Shown here: positions 36,416-49,860 of the stretch, piece by piece
Numbering within the stretch: the first letter of the stretch is position 1
Layout: each line of letters begins with the position of its first letter
DNA from: Druceiella hillmani
Taxonomy: Eukaryota; Arthropoda; Insecta; Lepidoptera; Hepialidae
Direction: 5' to 3'
NCBI GenBank assembly: GCA_039881145.1
Contig: JAYKKI010000006.1
Coordinates: forward strand, 23,515,001-23,579,000
DNA: 64,000 nt
Made by a program: the position numbers and the translations under genes
The notes under the pieces: model-generated
The model's input: the letters and a program-made list of their open reading frames with translations, nothing else
Databases searched by the model: none
Told to the model about the DNA's origin: nothing

Positions 36416-37476
36416 GCACATAGTTTTAGTGTGTTACTATTAATATTCAAGTAGAAAGTTAATGGCGTGAAACACTATTTGTGCACGTGTTGCTCGCATT
36501 TGATCGATTTTTTTTGTTTAGTATATTCATAAGTTTTCCAATCCACTGAGCAATTGTTCATTTAAACTTTCAAATTCACTTCAAATTTTCTTTCAAGCAT
36601 TCATATATTTATATATTGTATATAGTGAGTTTATGTAAATTGCAGGTTATACTAAAAGTAAATATATAAAAAAAGTATTTTTCCAGCTAAGCAGTACTTT
36701 CGAGTTCTGTAATTTGTTGAAATTAATTAAACGATCAGGACAAAATAAGGAAATTCATTATTTTTCAACAACTTTGATTAGGAAAGTTCCAGAAGTTACG
36801 AAGAGACTTTTAGGAAATTGTTTTAAAGTTTATGCGATTTCTGTTTATAACACTTGTACATATACATATGTCTAGAAACTCACTGAACTTAATATAACCA
36901 CAGCATACCACCTTACATAAATGTAACAACGTTTTGTTTGGAAACAAACATAAAAGTATTGTCATTTTTTGTTATATTTGTTTATGTAGAACAAACTTAA
37001 ATCACATGTGATATACGGTAACCTTCATTTTTATGCCTTTTATGTCACTTCCAAAAAATACAATGTATTCACATACGTTAATTTTTTTTTAATATATTAA
37101 AACTTATCAGGCTTATTATGAAAGTTAATATATCCAAGAAAGCGATACCCAACATTTATTTAAGTGGTGATTAAAGGATTACCAGGATTACGAGGATTAA
37201 ATCCCATAATTGAAATCACTCTCATTAAAGTGATATCATAGGAATATTGAGCCCATAACATATGAACCCGATTCACAATTATAACATTATTTTTCACATA
37301 GTTATATCTTTTGTGGATTTAGGAAACCAAATATAATTATAAAATTTAAGGCAGTTTCTCAATTTAATGCACATCGATACAAATACTGGAAACACATATG
37401 ACATCAAGTTCAAAAATGTGAAATTGCAACAAGACCGTGCTCCTTATTTCCAGTCACCACCATGTGTTGGTTGGTT
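36412..37476 (-). repeat. Right arm of the 1.07-kb long inverted repeat
   Basis: Reverse complement of 31525-32591. It begins at the TTAA that also serves as the piggyBac target site (36412-36415), then gcacatag, and ends at accaccatgtgttggttggttt beside an AT tract. Because TTAA is its own complement, both arms share the same TTAA junction. Confidence 0.95.
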
Positions 37477-37623
<147 letters not shown>

Positions 37624-37723
37624 TTTTAGAACAATTTTAGGACCAGGTTACTAAGTATTTAGGAGGTGTTTTTCCAATAAATTAACTAACAAAAAATCAC
37701 ATTAACTTTTTTTAAATCGTGTT

Positions 37724-37798
37724 ATTATAAATAAAAATCGTTTCTTTTTTGTCTCATTAAAATATTTTCAATATTTTCAGGTATTCGATTTTCATATT
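37724..37798 (+). repeat. Partial copy of the 33850-33977 hairpin element
   Basis: Carries the loop and one arm only, with one or two base changes, ending tcatatta as in the first copy but followed here by ggatatgaaac. It lies just outside the right arm of the long inverted repeat, so it may be the original from which the copy near the piggyBac truncation was made. Confidence 0.85.
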
Positions 37799-37873
37799 AG
37801 GATATGAAACACTGGAGAACTAAGAGAGGTGCTTAGGAGTTGAATTACAAGCTGGAATATTTTTTCCGCTTTG

Positions 37874-37874
<1 letters not shown>

Positions 37875-37917
<43 letters not shown>
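37875..37917. repeat. (AT)n microsatellite
   Basis: AT tract following ctttgtt. Confidence 0.95.
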
Positions 37918-37920
<3 letters not shown>

Positions 37921-38356
37921 CTTTTATGCGTTAATATAAGTCTGATATGACGGATTTTTTAAGCTAGGTACTTACCATCATTCTTCGGTATTTTTAAAAA
38001 TTAATCATTTGTATAGTTTCATTGTTCTAAGCACATGTATATTTTAATATCTGGAATAAATAACCTAACACTTAAGCACATATAAATGATAATACATAAT
38101 ATTTTGATTAAACTATAAACAAATGTTACCATTTTTTTTTATCATGCAAATATATTTTTACCGTGCGAATTATCTTTTTATACTTTTCCAAAGCATAAAA
38201 GTAACTCGTGCGTAAATTACATACAAACTCTAACATTCATAGTAACTATTATACTCGTAGTTTTACAGGTTAACATTAGGTAGACCTCTAGAAAGGCTGT
38301 TCTTTAATCATTTTGATCGTAGCACTTACGAAAATAAGAGGGATATGGACGAGGCA
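37918..38356. other. AT-rich spacer without gene
   Basis: Nothing recognised. Confidence 0.5.
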
Positions 38357-38851
38357 TTTTCAGCAATAGTTAGAAAAATGCCTGATATAAAACAACGAAG
38401 CTCATCATGTAAAATTAATATAATTGTAGAATTAATTGGAATCTTATAATATTTCCATGTAAAAATTCCCCTCATACGACTCAACATTTTTTAAGTGTTA
38501 AATATTAATAATCTCATACTTAATTAAATTGTAATTTGGAAAATATATTTTCCAAGTGTTAAATATTGAGCCGTATGAGGGATATATTACTTTATATTAC
38601 TTACGGATTTTCAGCAATAGTTAGAAAAATGCCTGATATAAAACAACGAAGCTCATCATGTAAAATTAATATAATTGTATAATTAATTGGAATCTTATAA
38701 TATTTCCATGTAAAAATTCCCCTCATACGACTCAACATTTTCTAAGTGTTAAATATTAATAATCTCATACTTAATTAAATTGTAATTTGGAAAATATATT
38801 TTCCAAGTGTTAAATATTGAGCCGTATGAGGGATATATTACTTTATATTAC
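38357..38851 (+). repeat. Tandem duplication, unit 251 bases, two copies
   Basis: Positions 38357-38600 recur at 38608-38851 with only about two differences (for example tttttt versus ttttct in the centre), so the duplication is recent. A short junction, ttacgga, separates the copies. Each copy contains the small inverted-repeat element listed next. Confidence 0.95.
38468..38581. mobile_element. Small MITE-like inverted-repeat element (first of two copies)
   Basis: About 113 bases bounded by CCCTCATACGACTCAA and its complement (15 of 16 match), with AT-rich interior and further partial pairing inward (taagtg/cactt). The second copy lies at 38719-38832 because the whole unit is tandemly duplicated. 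No target duplication is obvious. It could be a miniature transposon or a plain hairpin. Confidence 0.55.
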
Positions 38852-38859
38852 GATATATT

Positions 38860-39614
38860 ACTTTACTTCATCTGAGAATTTTAAAGTTTCTATATCGAAA
38901 GGTTTGTGAGAAAAATGAATCTTGCCCGGATCTCGCTGTAAAGTATTTCGTAATCGAACACGGAATCCTTATAGTTTCGTTATGTCCTGATGTGTGTCCT
39001 TCCTTTTGTAACGCCCTAGTAGTTTCTAAAATTTTAGATCCGTGTGCGTTAATTTTTTCAAATACTTACATTGAATAATGATTTAAGTTAATACGTAAAA
39101 CATTTTATTTTTATTTTTCAAGGCACCTTAAAAATTGAGAATGAATATAAATATAGCGTACAATATTGCCTGAGATATCGTGAGAGAGGTCTTTTAGAAT
39201 GAAGTCCACATTCCATTTATTACTTTTAATTCTTTAGTCGCAGTTAAAAAATATTAGGTTTCAAAGTCATTTGTACTGTGACCTCTATCCCCTCCTATTT
39301 ACAAACTAGATTGTATAATAATCTTGAAGAATTTTTGATGAGTATTTTTAAGTAAAATTATTTCGTAATAATCCAACTCCATTTGTTTTGTAGTATAAAA
39401 AACTCTTAACGCAGATTGAAATTATTGGACTACTGACATCACTACTTTTGGTGTATTTTATATAAATTAATAATTTTTTTTTCAAATATTCAATTTAATG
39501 TAAACTACGGAAACTTAAACCCAGTATCAGGTTCAATATGGGGGTATTAGAATCCTTATTCAGCTACCATGGATCTTCATCGTCACGTATTAGCACGATT
39601 TAAGAATTTTAAAA

Positions 39615-39667
<53 letters not shown>

Positions 39668-41264
39668 ATTTTGATATTTTGCCAATTGACTGGGGAAATT
39701 AAATTTATCCATAGTTCCATATACATTTGACTGTTTTTTTTTTGTTTTGTTGTACGGAATCCTAAAACTGAACCATTCCAAAATTAAACGTAAAAGTGAT
39801 GGCAAAATATTCAGATATATTGTAATGCGATTAATTTATTGTTTAGTAATTGATAGATACTAAGATATTGTGAGCAGGTTATATACTATTATGGATGGTA
39901 AGCAAACATTTAAAGACCGATGGAAATATTTTCCTCACTTCGGTATTTTTGCACAAAGACTAAAATTGTAAATACAATCAACAAAATAATTATTTTAAAT
40001 TAATAATAACAACACATAGATAATATTTGTTTCCTATCAATTCTTACTCAATTTATTTCTTATTTGTATTACAACAAATATAAATCCTTTGAATTAATAT
40101 TTATTATTTTCATGCTCTTTTACTTATTTCAATTACTTTCTCAGGTTCGCTCTACTTTGCTATAATTCAAGTTGTAAAATTTCTTAGTTAGAATTGTCGT
40201 TCCGCCTTTCTTTTTATTTTAATATTGATTATAATTTAATTCGTGAAATTATAATAAATATTATGTATTATTTGCTAAATTCGCGTATTGCATTTATTAA
40301 ACTATATGAAGCGAGCAGTGGGTCGTTTATATTTTTATAGCTCACAAAATATTCTGTCATATATTTAAATTACTTATTTAGTTTTTGTGGTGATGAATTA
40401 GACAGGCGATTAGATAATTTTCGCGTAAAATATTGAAAGTAGACAAAACTATTACTTATAAATTATTTAAAGAATAGATCATTTACATATAAGCCACGGG
40501 AAATTAATGTAATGTCAACAGTTCATTTTTTTCACAGCTCACTCAATAGAAGGTTGAGTGTTGATCATTTGTGTATTTGCAATAATGATAAAGTTACACG
40601 TCATCATAGTACCGTGCCACGAATAAATTCTATAACATACTTTTACCATGATGTAGACTTATTTTGGCCTTGGCTCCGCACGAGATCTCATAAATGTTTA
40701 AGGGTTAGAGGATAGTAAACCTTGGCAACACTTTAACATGAAATGTTTGTGATGGGATCGCGATTTTTTTAGGTTGCTCATGTTTTTTTTATTTCTTCTT
40801 TCATCGTTATCGTTCTTCTTTCATCCTATCGCATCGGGCACACGTCGCCGCTGTTATGTTTAATTTTTTATTAATAAGTATCACATTATTTTCATATTTT
40901 CGTATTTTATATGCTTATATAAGCTTGTACACCAAATTAAAATTTTCTATGTTCGATAATTTCTTCTGTAGAAAATTCTACTACATATTTTTATACCTAA
41001 AGATTTTTTCCCTAACCACTGTGTATAAAATCACATATTTTTCTTATTTTCTTGTTATTTGTACACTAACTTCAGTCCGCGTACCAAATTTTTAAAATAT
41101 CAACAAATACCCTATAGGATTTTATGTTCATAACTGAGTGATGGGTGAGTGAGCGAATGACGAAATTATTTGAAATTTGCGTATTAATAAAACCTAAGCC
41201 TAACCCTGAGCTGGGAAAATGAAATTCGATACGCTCATGGTCCGTTTAATTAGTCTGTTTATTA
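38860..41264. other. 2.4 kb without gene
   Basis: AT-rich. Contains one AT tract (39618-39667). Frames such as 40512-40715 and 40856-41095 (plus) show no recognised motif and reflect T-rich composition. Confidence 0.55.
39618..39667. repeat. (AT)n microsatellite
   Basis: AT tract with one TG interruption. Confidence 0.95.
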
Positions 41265-41400
41265 AATTCTATTGGGCTCTCGAATGTTATCCAGATCGAT
41301 GATTTGAGGGTACTGCATTATGCCTCGAGAAAGGGTACTGCAGTGCCCTGCTTCTGTCGACTTGGCAGGGTCGTGTCCCGCCAAGACGATATTTTTTTTA
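41265..41400. other. Less AT-rich patch, possibly decayed coding or repeat sequence
   Basis: Contains a near-repeat gggtactgca (41307-41316 and 41333-41342) and ctgcttctgtcgacttggcagggtcgtgtcccgcc-type sequence, unlike its surroundings. The minus-strand reading AGHDPAKSTEAGHCSTLSRG is open but unrecognised. Confidence 0.35.
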
Positions 41401-42597
41401 AAAACATAAATTTTTTGAAAAACTAATGAGAATATAAGAAAATAATAGGTAAATGGATAATACATTAGTAAGGAGTCCATGTCTGTGTGTGGATCATGCA
41501 AAAACATTCGGGCAAATTTTAATTAAACTGCAGTTTTATACTCAGAACCTTGCAAAAGAAATTACTAAGATTGTAATTCAACTCCACTACAGTTTAATTA
41601 ATTAAGAGATTATTAACTATTTAGTTAAAATCTACAACCATTTTTAACCGATCAAAAAATTTAATTCCCCATTTGACTCTCATTTTTTTATTTATGTATG
41701 TCTATTCATAACTTTTTACTGAGGAGACTGACTTTTAAAGATATTGATTCCAATGATAAGACATATTTCCCAGGTGGCATCATATAAATGTGGTTAGGAA
41801 TTGATGATGAATTCCGCTGATAACCAAAAGAACCCTTCCAATGATGAAAGAACAAGACTTTTTGGGAAATTAGTGACGTGTTTTGTGACGTGCATTTGTG
41901 ACTCATTTTTGTTTCTCCAAGAAAACAATAAAATGTTATATATCAGTTAGACCACCATACAGATATTTCAGGACGCCATTTTGGTAAAACTTAGAAAGAA
42001 TAACTTTAAAAATTTAATAATGTGTAATAAAGAACAATTACGTAAAATAGTTAAAATTGCAGGTAGATAATTAAAAGTGCAATAACGAGAATAAAGAAAG
42101 AATACTGACCAACTTGTCTAAAAATTTAGAAAATATATAAAACATAAATTAATACGTAGAAAATTGCATAAAATATCACGGATTAGACTGACCAGTAGTT
42201 GTAAATATTGAAATTCGTGGAAAGAGAGGAACGTATACGAAAATAGAGAAGGAAAGGAGAGAAACAGGTTAGAAAGGTTCAATGTGGTATCTCATCATGT
42301 TGCTTATCCCGTTTTAAAGTCTTGATAGATAAAACCAATTGGTTTGAGCCGAACGTAACGAATGTGCACAAGTTTCCATGAAAAACGCAGTTTATTTTTG
42401 AGAAATTTTCTTAATATATTTTATACTTTAAACTTCTTTGATAGTATACCACATATAATGTTACTGAGTTGCATTGTAATAACCTAGAAAATAGCCAAGT
42501 TTTAATTTGATTAACAGATAATAAAACCACAAATTTGTATTGTACTTACATGCGTATTTATTATTTTTACACTTGTCTTAACTTTTTGAAGATATAC

Positions 42598-42670
<73 letters not shown>

Positions 42671-43694
42671 TTGAACACATAAGGGACACTTTACTCCAGT
42701 ATTTAAATTAATTACCATTATCAATTGTCGAAATTAATTAAAGTAACCCTTATAATAAATAATTGATGTTCAAAAACTGGTTAATCATCCGGTAATAGAG
42801 TAGAATGAATTGATTGTTTTTTATTATTTTATAAGGTAGTAAGTAATATGTTGGACGCTTTAAAAATCCATTGAAAACTCCAGTTGAAGAATATCGATAT
42901 GTCGACGTAAAGTAACTCCATGTCGGGTATCAGATCAATTAAACTTTAGTGGAAGTAATTCGATGATATTTATTGATATGATCCAATTAACATTCATATT
43001 AATATTTTTCAACAAATCATTCTAAGATATCTTGAATAAAAATTATATCGCAGATTGAAATACAGTTCACTGAACCGCATCATTTTTCCTAAAAAACCTA
43101 TTCAAATTATACTCATAAAATTCCTTTCAAGTACTTCTATTCTTCAAAACACACACATACTTCTAACATTTTGAACTCAGATATTTTTGTAATTTTTTCT
43201 ATATAGGTGACAACAAGTTCACTCGCGTGCGTTATAGTCATTTATATTCATAAACCGCTCGACGTAGAGACTTGAAATAAGGCTGACTTATAAAGAATAT
43301 TAACCCGCACACATCTCAATAGCCTACACTCGAAAATATTTGTATGGAAGTTTTAGGAGAGTCAAATTGAGTACTAGAATTTTATGCTGCCATGTACTGA
43401 GTTTGAAACGGTTAATTTCAACCACCTCAAAAATATACGTAATATATTTTGAAATATAAAAAGTACTAACTATTTTCCGAAGCTGCTGAAACTAAAATAA
43501 TAAAAAAAGACTTTTAGAAGCCTATGCAAAGTTTGTAGAAAAATTAGCATGATAATTCTCTGTCATAGTTTTTGACATACTCACGATAATTTATACGTTC
43601 TCCCTACTTAATTATGTTTGGTATTATTAAATATTCATCGCGTTATTAGGTAATTCATCTTGGTAACGATATATGACAAATAAAGTAATTTTAC
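41401..43694. other. 2.3 kb without gene
   Basis: AT-rich. One AT tract (42599-42666). No frame with recognisable content. Confidence 0.55.
42599..42666. repeat. (AT)n microsatellite
   Basis: Uninterrupted AT tract of nearly 70 bases. Confidence 0.95.
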
Positions 43695-43777
43695 TTCCTA
43701 CGGGGTACAGAACCCTCGATACGCCCACTAGGCTCGCAATTGGCCAGTTTTCTAGTTTGCATAATAATGCAAACTAG
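43695..43777 (+). mobile_element. Decayed end of a common insect repeat, with hairpin
   Basis: The order of words cctacggggtacagaaccctcg, ggctcgcaattggccagtttt resembles the end of a repeat very common in moths (an acggaaccctcg segment, then a gactcgcacttggccggttttt segment). A small hairpin follows (ctagtttgcat, 43752-43762, and its complement 43767-43777). Identification from memory. Confidence 0.45.
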
Positions 43778-45890
43778 TTGCCATTATAGTTTGTTTCTAA
43801 AATTACATTTCGTATTAAAATAAAATTGCTATAATATTATTGAAGATATTCAAAGAATAACGACGATCGTCTCATAGAACATCTGTTGTTCAAACATTTT
43901 CAGTACCGATTCAAACGACTTGGACATTATAGCTGATGTGCAATTGTTTAAATCACTTGTTAACCAAGCAAATAATTGTATCTGTACTGAAGTGGGGCCT
44001 TCAACAAAATATATGAATTTTGCTAAAGCAAAAAATGTGCTTTTATGTTAGGACGTTTTGAGAATTTTAGGGAATTTCGGGACACAGGGTATGTAATAAA
44101 TGTACATATTTTTCATTAATAAAACTTTGAGATCAAGTTTGTAATAAATAAATTAAGTAGGTATTATATTTCAAAGTGTATTACGCTCAGATTTTATTAG
44201 ATTGTTAGGCGCGAATACAAAGCACTCACTTACATGCTTTAGACATATATCGAACACATCAACTACTAATGCACCGCTCTCTCAATAGGTCTAGGCTCAG
44301 CACACTTAAGTAACCTTGGTATTTCCTACGAAAGTCCACTACTCAATAACGAGTTTTCCGGAAGTTACGGACGTGTTCACCGGCATTACGTGCTTATTTT
44401 TCCATTCTGATCATGTAGGCGGCTCCTCTTTACACATTAATCATTTCAACCACGTAAGAAGTTTTCAGATACGGTTTGAAGTGTCAGTATTTTTCAGACT
44501 TAAGTCAACTGAATGCTTTTGTGTCCTATTTAATTTTTCAATTTGTATCTTTTTCCTTGTCAGCTAAAATAGTCGTTACGTCGCAGTTTCATTTTAATTA
44601 CGTTAGAGATTTCTCTTACAATAAAATAAACATTTCTTATTGAAAAACTATTTTGGAATTTGGTGACACGTAATTTATTTAGTAAATATTGAAGCAATGC
44701 TTGAAAAGCACACAACCATTCCTTTTACACAATTTGATGACATTTCCCGTAAATTAGTTTTGTCAATCTTTTCAACTAATATAATTAGTTACACAATTTT
44801 CTTTTCAAATTATTTTAAAAATAGAGTAGTCTAATCTAAAAATTATCAATCGATTGTTTGCCTTTTTGTTTGTTTTTTATTCTTAAACCGACACGAAGGT
44901 CAAATCCTTTCTATTCCTACAATTTAAATGTCATTATGGAAATCGTAGAATACATTTATGTAAAATATGCGTGTGTAGAATTTACGGTCCGATAAATTTG
45001 TATCTATTTAGATGAAGTGGTGCAGCGCCACCTATCAGAATTATGATGTAGAATATCGCAGGCGCAATCGGCAAGCGCTTATCGAACCATCTTTGTTAGA
45101 GAAGTGGAAACACTGTGTTATTATTTCAGCTTCAATTTTAATTTGGCTTACTTGAAAATGAGTTCTTGAAGAAGGAAACTAAATGTTTTATGAAATCGTG
45201 TCAATAAACCGAAGTATCTACGGACTAAGCTGAGGAGCGATATAGAGTTTTAGACCTATGGTTTGAATCCGTAAAAAATTTTAATAAGATGGTTTAAATT
45301 AAGCATTATTAAGAATAACATTAAGCGAAAATATGTTTTAAAGAGAAAAATTGTTACTAATACTGCAACAATAAACATTCTTATTTATACTGAACTTTTT
45401 TATAAATACTTGTAATAGCAAATTTGAAAAGATATTTTGAAAGAAGTTAACCAAAAATTGTAATGCTAAAAAATGTTTCAAGAAAAATACACATGCACGA
45501 TTAATCACTGCATTGTTAAAACGCAATATTACCAGAGAAACCAAAACATATGGCAGTTATTTTTTATTACGCGCGCGCGGCTTTATAATAAAGATTTGGT
45601 GGTTCTTCGACAAATGTCTTGATCTGTTGTTCGCTGCCAAAAGATAATGATTATATGAAATATGTACACTTTTGTACGAAAGAATTGAAAATGAAAAAAA
45701 ATATTACTAGAATATACTAATTTCTATTCTAAAAAGTAAATTATAGTTAAATTCCGTTTTATCGGTAGGATAATTCACGAGGACTAGATTATGTTTCAGG
45801 TTAGTAAACTTTAGTTATTGGAAAGTTAATTACATGCGTTGAATGGGTAAAACATCCATATCCATATCCATAAAAATCCATATACTCGTA
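43778..45890. other. 2.1 kb without gene, one complex patch
   Basis: Mostly AT-rich. The patch 44310-44600 (cggaagttacggacgtg, caccggcattacgtgc, atgtaggcggctcc) is more complex and could be regulatory. The segment 45015-45100 carries tgcagcgccacctatc and gcaggcgcaatcggcaagcgc words. A cgcgcgcgcgg run lies at 45570-45580. Frame 44316-44567 has no recognised motif. Confidence 0.45.
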
Positions 45891-46018
<128 letters not shown>

Positions 46019-46079
46019 AAAAATTTAATGAAAGATATTTTAATTGTGAATATGTAGCTTTATACTGCTAATAACAATG

Positions 46080-46520
46080 ACAATAATTTCGTACTACTGC
46101 ATCGCTGCATCGCGTAAGCGTTCTTTTGCTGTATATAATAATTTAATAGACGAATGTGCATATTCACAGTCGCATGAGCTATAAAATGTTTCCTCATGGC
46201 AATGATCTTCCATTGTCATTGTCAGTCATTTTAAAATTTCTTTTGCCGTTTCGCCGTGCAGTTGAATCTAAAATGAAGCTGTATTTTTATGTGTCCCATT
46301 TATTTGTATCTTTTCCCGCCTCATTTCCAATGTATGGCCGTTGCTGAGTCTATGGGTATTTTAAATTAACAACAGCATTCATTGGAAGTAATATGTAATT
46401 AGCGCGCAATTACACTTTATTTATTGCGTCATTGTGAACACGTTGACGGTACACTTTGCTGAATGTTTTCCACCACGTTGTACTGTAATAACATTTATCT
46501 ATAAAACTAATTGTTAATTT
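46080..46520. promoter_or_regulatory. Complex, less AT-rich patch, possible conserved non-coding element
   Basis: Contains tandem catcgctg words (46100-46115), ccattgtcattgtc (46211-46224, SOX-like cattgt words), gccgtttcgccgtgcag, cttttcccgcctca and attagcgcgcaattac. No frame is convincing (46156-46347 lacks recognisable content). Regulatory function is only inferred from the contrast in complexity. Confidence 0.25.
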
Positions 46521-46983
46521 GTCGAAATTATATGAAACTGCAAGATATAAGAATAATGGATGATATGCAATTATATTTGTAATTCGATATAATCACACCA
46601 AATACGGATAACGGCCCGATAGTTGTTGCATAACTATAAAAAACACGAAAACACGTTCTCATAATTTCTGTCAAACTTCTGCACTGCTTTGTGGGGATAA
46701 ATAATAATTTATGTATAAATGTTGCTTTGATTTTACCACAAAACTTGTTTTATTTTGAAGTAATCATTAAAAAAGGCAATTTTCGTCCACTAAAGGTTAC
46801 CTTTTTATTTTAATAAGAAATAAATTTATTGAAATAAATTCAAATACTATCATTTGATTTTAACCTTAGCTAAATGTCAAAAATTTAATATCAAATAAAC
46901 ACCGTAAATCCATACGGTGAGTCGCGGTTTTATTTGCAATTGCTAAATACGATATGGAATATTTTGCGCAGACTGTATTTATG

Positions 46984-46984
<1 letters not shown>

Positions 46985-47035
<51 letters not shown>
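46985..47035. repeat. (AT)n microsatellite
   Basis: AT tract of about 50 bases. Confidence 0.95.
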
Positions 47036-47038
<3 letters not shown>

Positions 47039-47154
47039 GTTATATATGACAAAAAGTTAATTTAGATTCTCCCTAAGCGGAGAAAATTTCAAAAAACAAC
47101 AGACAAGCAAAGTGGACTAAAGAATCATAAAAATTATCTTAGTCAAGGTTGTGG

Positions 47155-47480
47155 AAAGCTTTTATTATGCACGGTCAACTGGCCTCGGCGCGCTGATACC
47201 TCAGTCAGACGTATCAATCTCGTTATGCTCTCTGACGAGAGATATGAATGTAAAGGGAAAATATTGTCGAGAAAAATAAAACAAATCTCCGGCAGCATGA
47301 AAAATCGTCAGAAGTCGTCGGAATAATTCTAAGGCGCAATGGATTCCCGAGTTCGGAAAATTAACATTTTGTTCACTCCGCTGAACATAATGGAATAAAA
47401 AGGACGTAATTAATAGAAAGTTCTGTTCAGATTTCATAACCTTTGAAAGCGTATACACACATATCCATAAACCCTGTTGG
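47155..47480. promoter_or_regulatory. Complex, less AT-rich patch, possible conserved non-coding element
   Basis: Includes cctcggcgcgctgatacc, gctctctgacgagaga (a short palindrome, 47228-47243), aaatctccggcagcatg, gaagtcgtcgg and ctaaggcgcaatgg. The 85-codon minus-strand frame 47201-47458 is open but matches nothing I know. Function not shown by sequence. Confidence 0.25.
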
Positions 47481-49639
47481 GATTCGTGCTTATAATGAAT
47501 GGAGGTTTTGTGGACATTGTAAAAACGTATACCCCATCATATTTCTTCTTTCTTAAAGCTCATTTATCACAACATCAAATCAAATAAGTTGTACTTGCCT
47601 GTAGGTATGATCCCACCTTCACAAATAGTCGAAAAACCGATTAACACGCGCTCCGCAGTATATCGGTGGTTTAAAATGACTTTGATATTGGTGGCATGAA
47701 ATGTTTTAAAACAGTGACTGTTGTCCTAAACTTATTTCAATTTGTAACCAAATATTTTCCATCATAATTTTCATCTTTCCGAAACTGTTACTTTAACAAA
47801 ACGGATCGCCGCTGAGGGTGGCTGGCTCCTATGTAATATATCGTCCACCCTTCCTCGTCGCTCTTTACTCTGATCTATATAATATATGTTCCACTCAACT
47901 GAACATATGAACTTTTTTACTTAGCTTAGCTTAGTAACCAATATTCCTATAACCTGGATTACGAGTTATAGCTTTTGAAAATCTAGACCGTGATGTTTCA
48001 TGGATAAAGATAGATAAAGTTTGACCAAATATATCTAGTCTGTAATAAAATACTAAATTAATAAGGGTAAGTTAGATAAATTAACTGAATGTCTTATATT
48101 TCCTTCCCTGGTCAATTTTTATCTGCCGTGTTTTAATGAATAAGAGAAATTTAATTATTGCTGGACCCTTCAACCTTGTACCGTAATGCAATAAATTGCA
48201 AAATATCAATAGTAATCTTATTTTCTTTCATGTAGAAAACAAATTATATTAATTCTTATGTTAAATGAAAACAAGCAAATATATTGAAATTTTATTTTAT
48301 CAATGGTGGAACCAACAAGTGTAATAATTGTGGAATTACAAAGTTCGTAAAAAAGGAAATATCTTGCTGACAAATTTTATAGTTTTAATTTTTCTTTTAT
48401 ACTTGTTTGTATAAAAATTAAATATTTCAAATATAAGCGAATTGTATCTCGCTAACAAAACTCACAGTTCAGATGATATTAATGTATACTCAAGCATTCC
48501 TTAAGAACATGATTTATAGTATTATTTTGATTTCAATAATTCAAACTCGAATACTCGTTTATACAAGTCACTATTTTCACCTCAATAAAACGATAATATT
48601 CTGCATTAATATTGTCCTACTATAATAATTCGCATTGTATTGTTACATCATCAGTTATTCTTAAAAAAATATAATCCAATCAGGTATAAAATCTAGACCT
48701 TTCCTGAAAACTTCTTTAGAGTCATGTTCTACTAAAAACTAATTCATTCAAACCAGGTAATTTAATACGGTGAAATTATGTATATCTGGTTTAGATGGTG
48801 AACCTGACTGGGATAGTCAGGTTCACCAGAGTTCACAGAGTTCACAGGTTCGTGAGAAAAAATAAAGATTGATTAATTAATTACACAATTTTTTTGTTAA
48901 TAAATGCATTAATATGTGGAATTAAACATAACATTTGTAAAAATAAAATATTTATCGAAACAAAATGACATTTTATTGTTAAATATTATGGGTAGTTTGT
49001 CATTTGTCCAAAAAGTGATAAAAACTTTTTTCAGACGTAACTTATAATATTTTGAGAGTTCTTATAAGCTGCATAATTTATATACTTTGATTATAAGACA
49101 AATTTTTAGCTATCTTCTTGACGTAAAAGTCTTAAACCATTAAAAATACAATCCCGAATACACTGTTCTATAGAGACTAGTGAAGTAACACCTAGGTAAA
49201 TGAAATTATGTCCTGTTTTGAACAGTTCATTTTACATCGTTAAATCATAAATTTCAGCAAGAATTAATAGTGCTTTTGTAAATAGTGTTGCAACAAACGT
49301 TGAGAGAACTCATGAAAAGCCGAAAGGAAAACATAAATATTGCCAGAGTTCAAAAAGAAAAACAACTCTCGTTGTCGACACTATGAAATTTGTTTGTTTT
49401 TGTTTTATTTTAATATATTAAGAAATTATTGATACTCTCATAATATTATTTGTAATGATTTTCGAAAAGCCAAGTATGAATTTTATTTCAAAAGAGCTGC
49501 AGGTACAATATTCATACGAATTTTAAAAGAGCTGCAGATACAATACTTTACATAAGGTTCTGCCTAACACTGTTTTTCGAAAATGAATGCTATCAAAGAA
49601 CAATAATGGCTACTGACGGTGAGGTTAATAGTATTTTTT
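47481..49639. other. 2.2 kb without gene
   Basis: AT-rich. Contains the hairpin 48797-48827 and a short tandem repeat at 49490-49550 (aaaagagctgcaggtacaata repeated after 35 bases with small changes). Confidence 0.5.
48797..48827. repeat. 13-bp perfect hairpin followed by gttcaca repeats
   Basis: ggtgaacctgact (48797-48809), loop gggat, and the exact complement 48815-48827. Two gttcaca words follow to 48848. Confidence 0.85.
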
Positions 49640-49860
49640 ATTTCTCGCGCTTCCTTCTTAGCCACGAATGTAGCACCCTACTTCAGAATCTTGTGTTTTA
49701 TTGACGTTTCGTGTAGCGATATAAATCAATGATTCTTCACCTGAACGATCCCGAGACACGCGTTTTATTTGGAATGGCGTGGGCGAGCGGGAGCGTCCGC
49801 AGATAGGCAGTGCACGCATTGTATGAACGCTGATAGAGTTTAGTCTTCACTGATTTTTAA
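49640..49860. promoter_or_regulatory. GC-richer patch, possible regulatory element
   Basis: The core 49740-49830 (gatcccgagacacgcg, gaatggcgtgggcgagcggg, gcgtccgcagataggc, gtgcacgcattg) is clearly richer in CG than the flanks. No frame or promoter motif decides its role. Confidence 0.25.
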
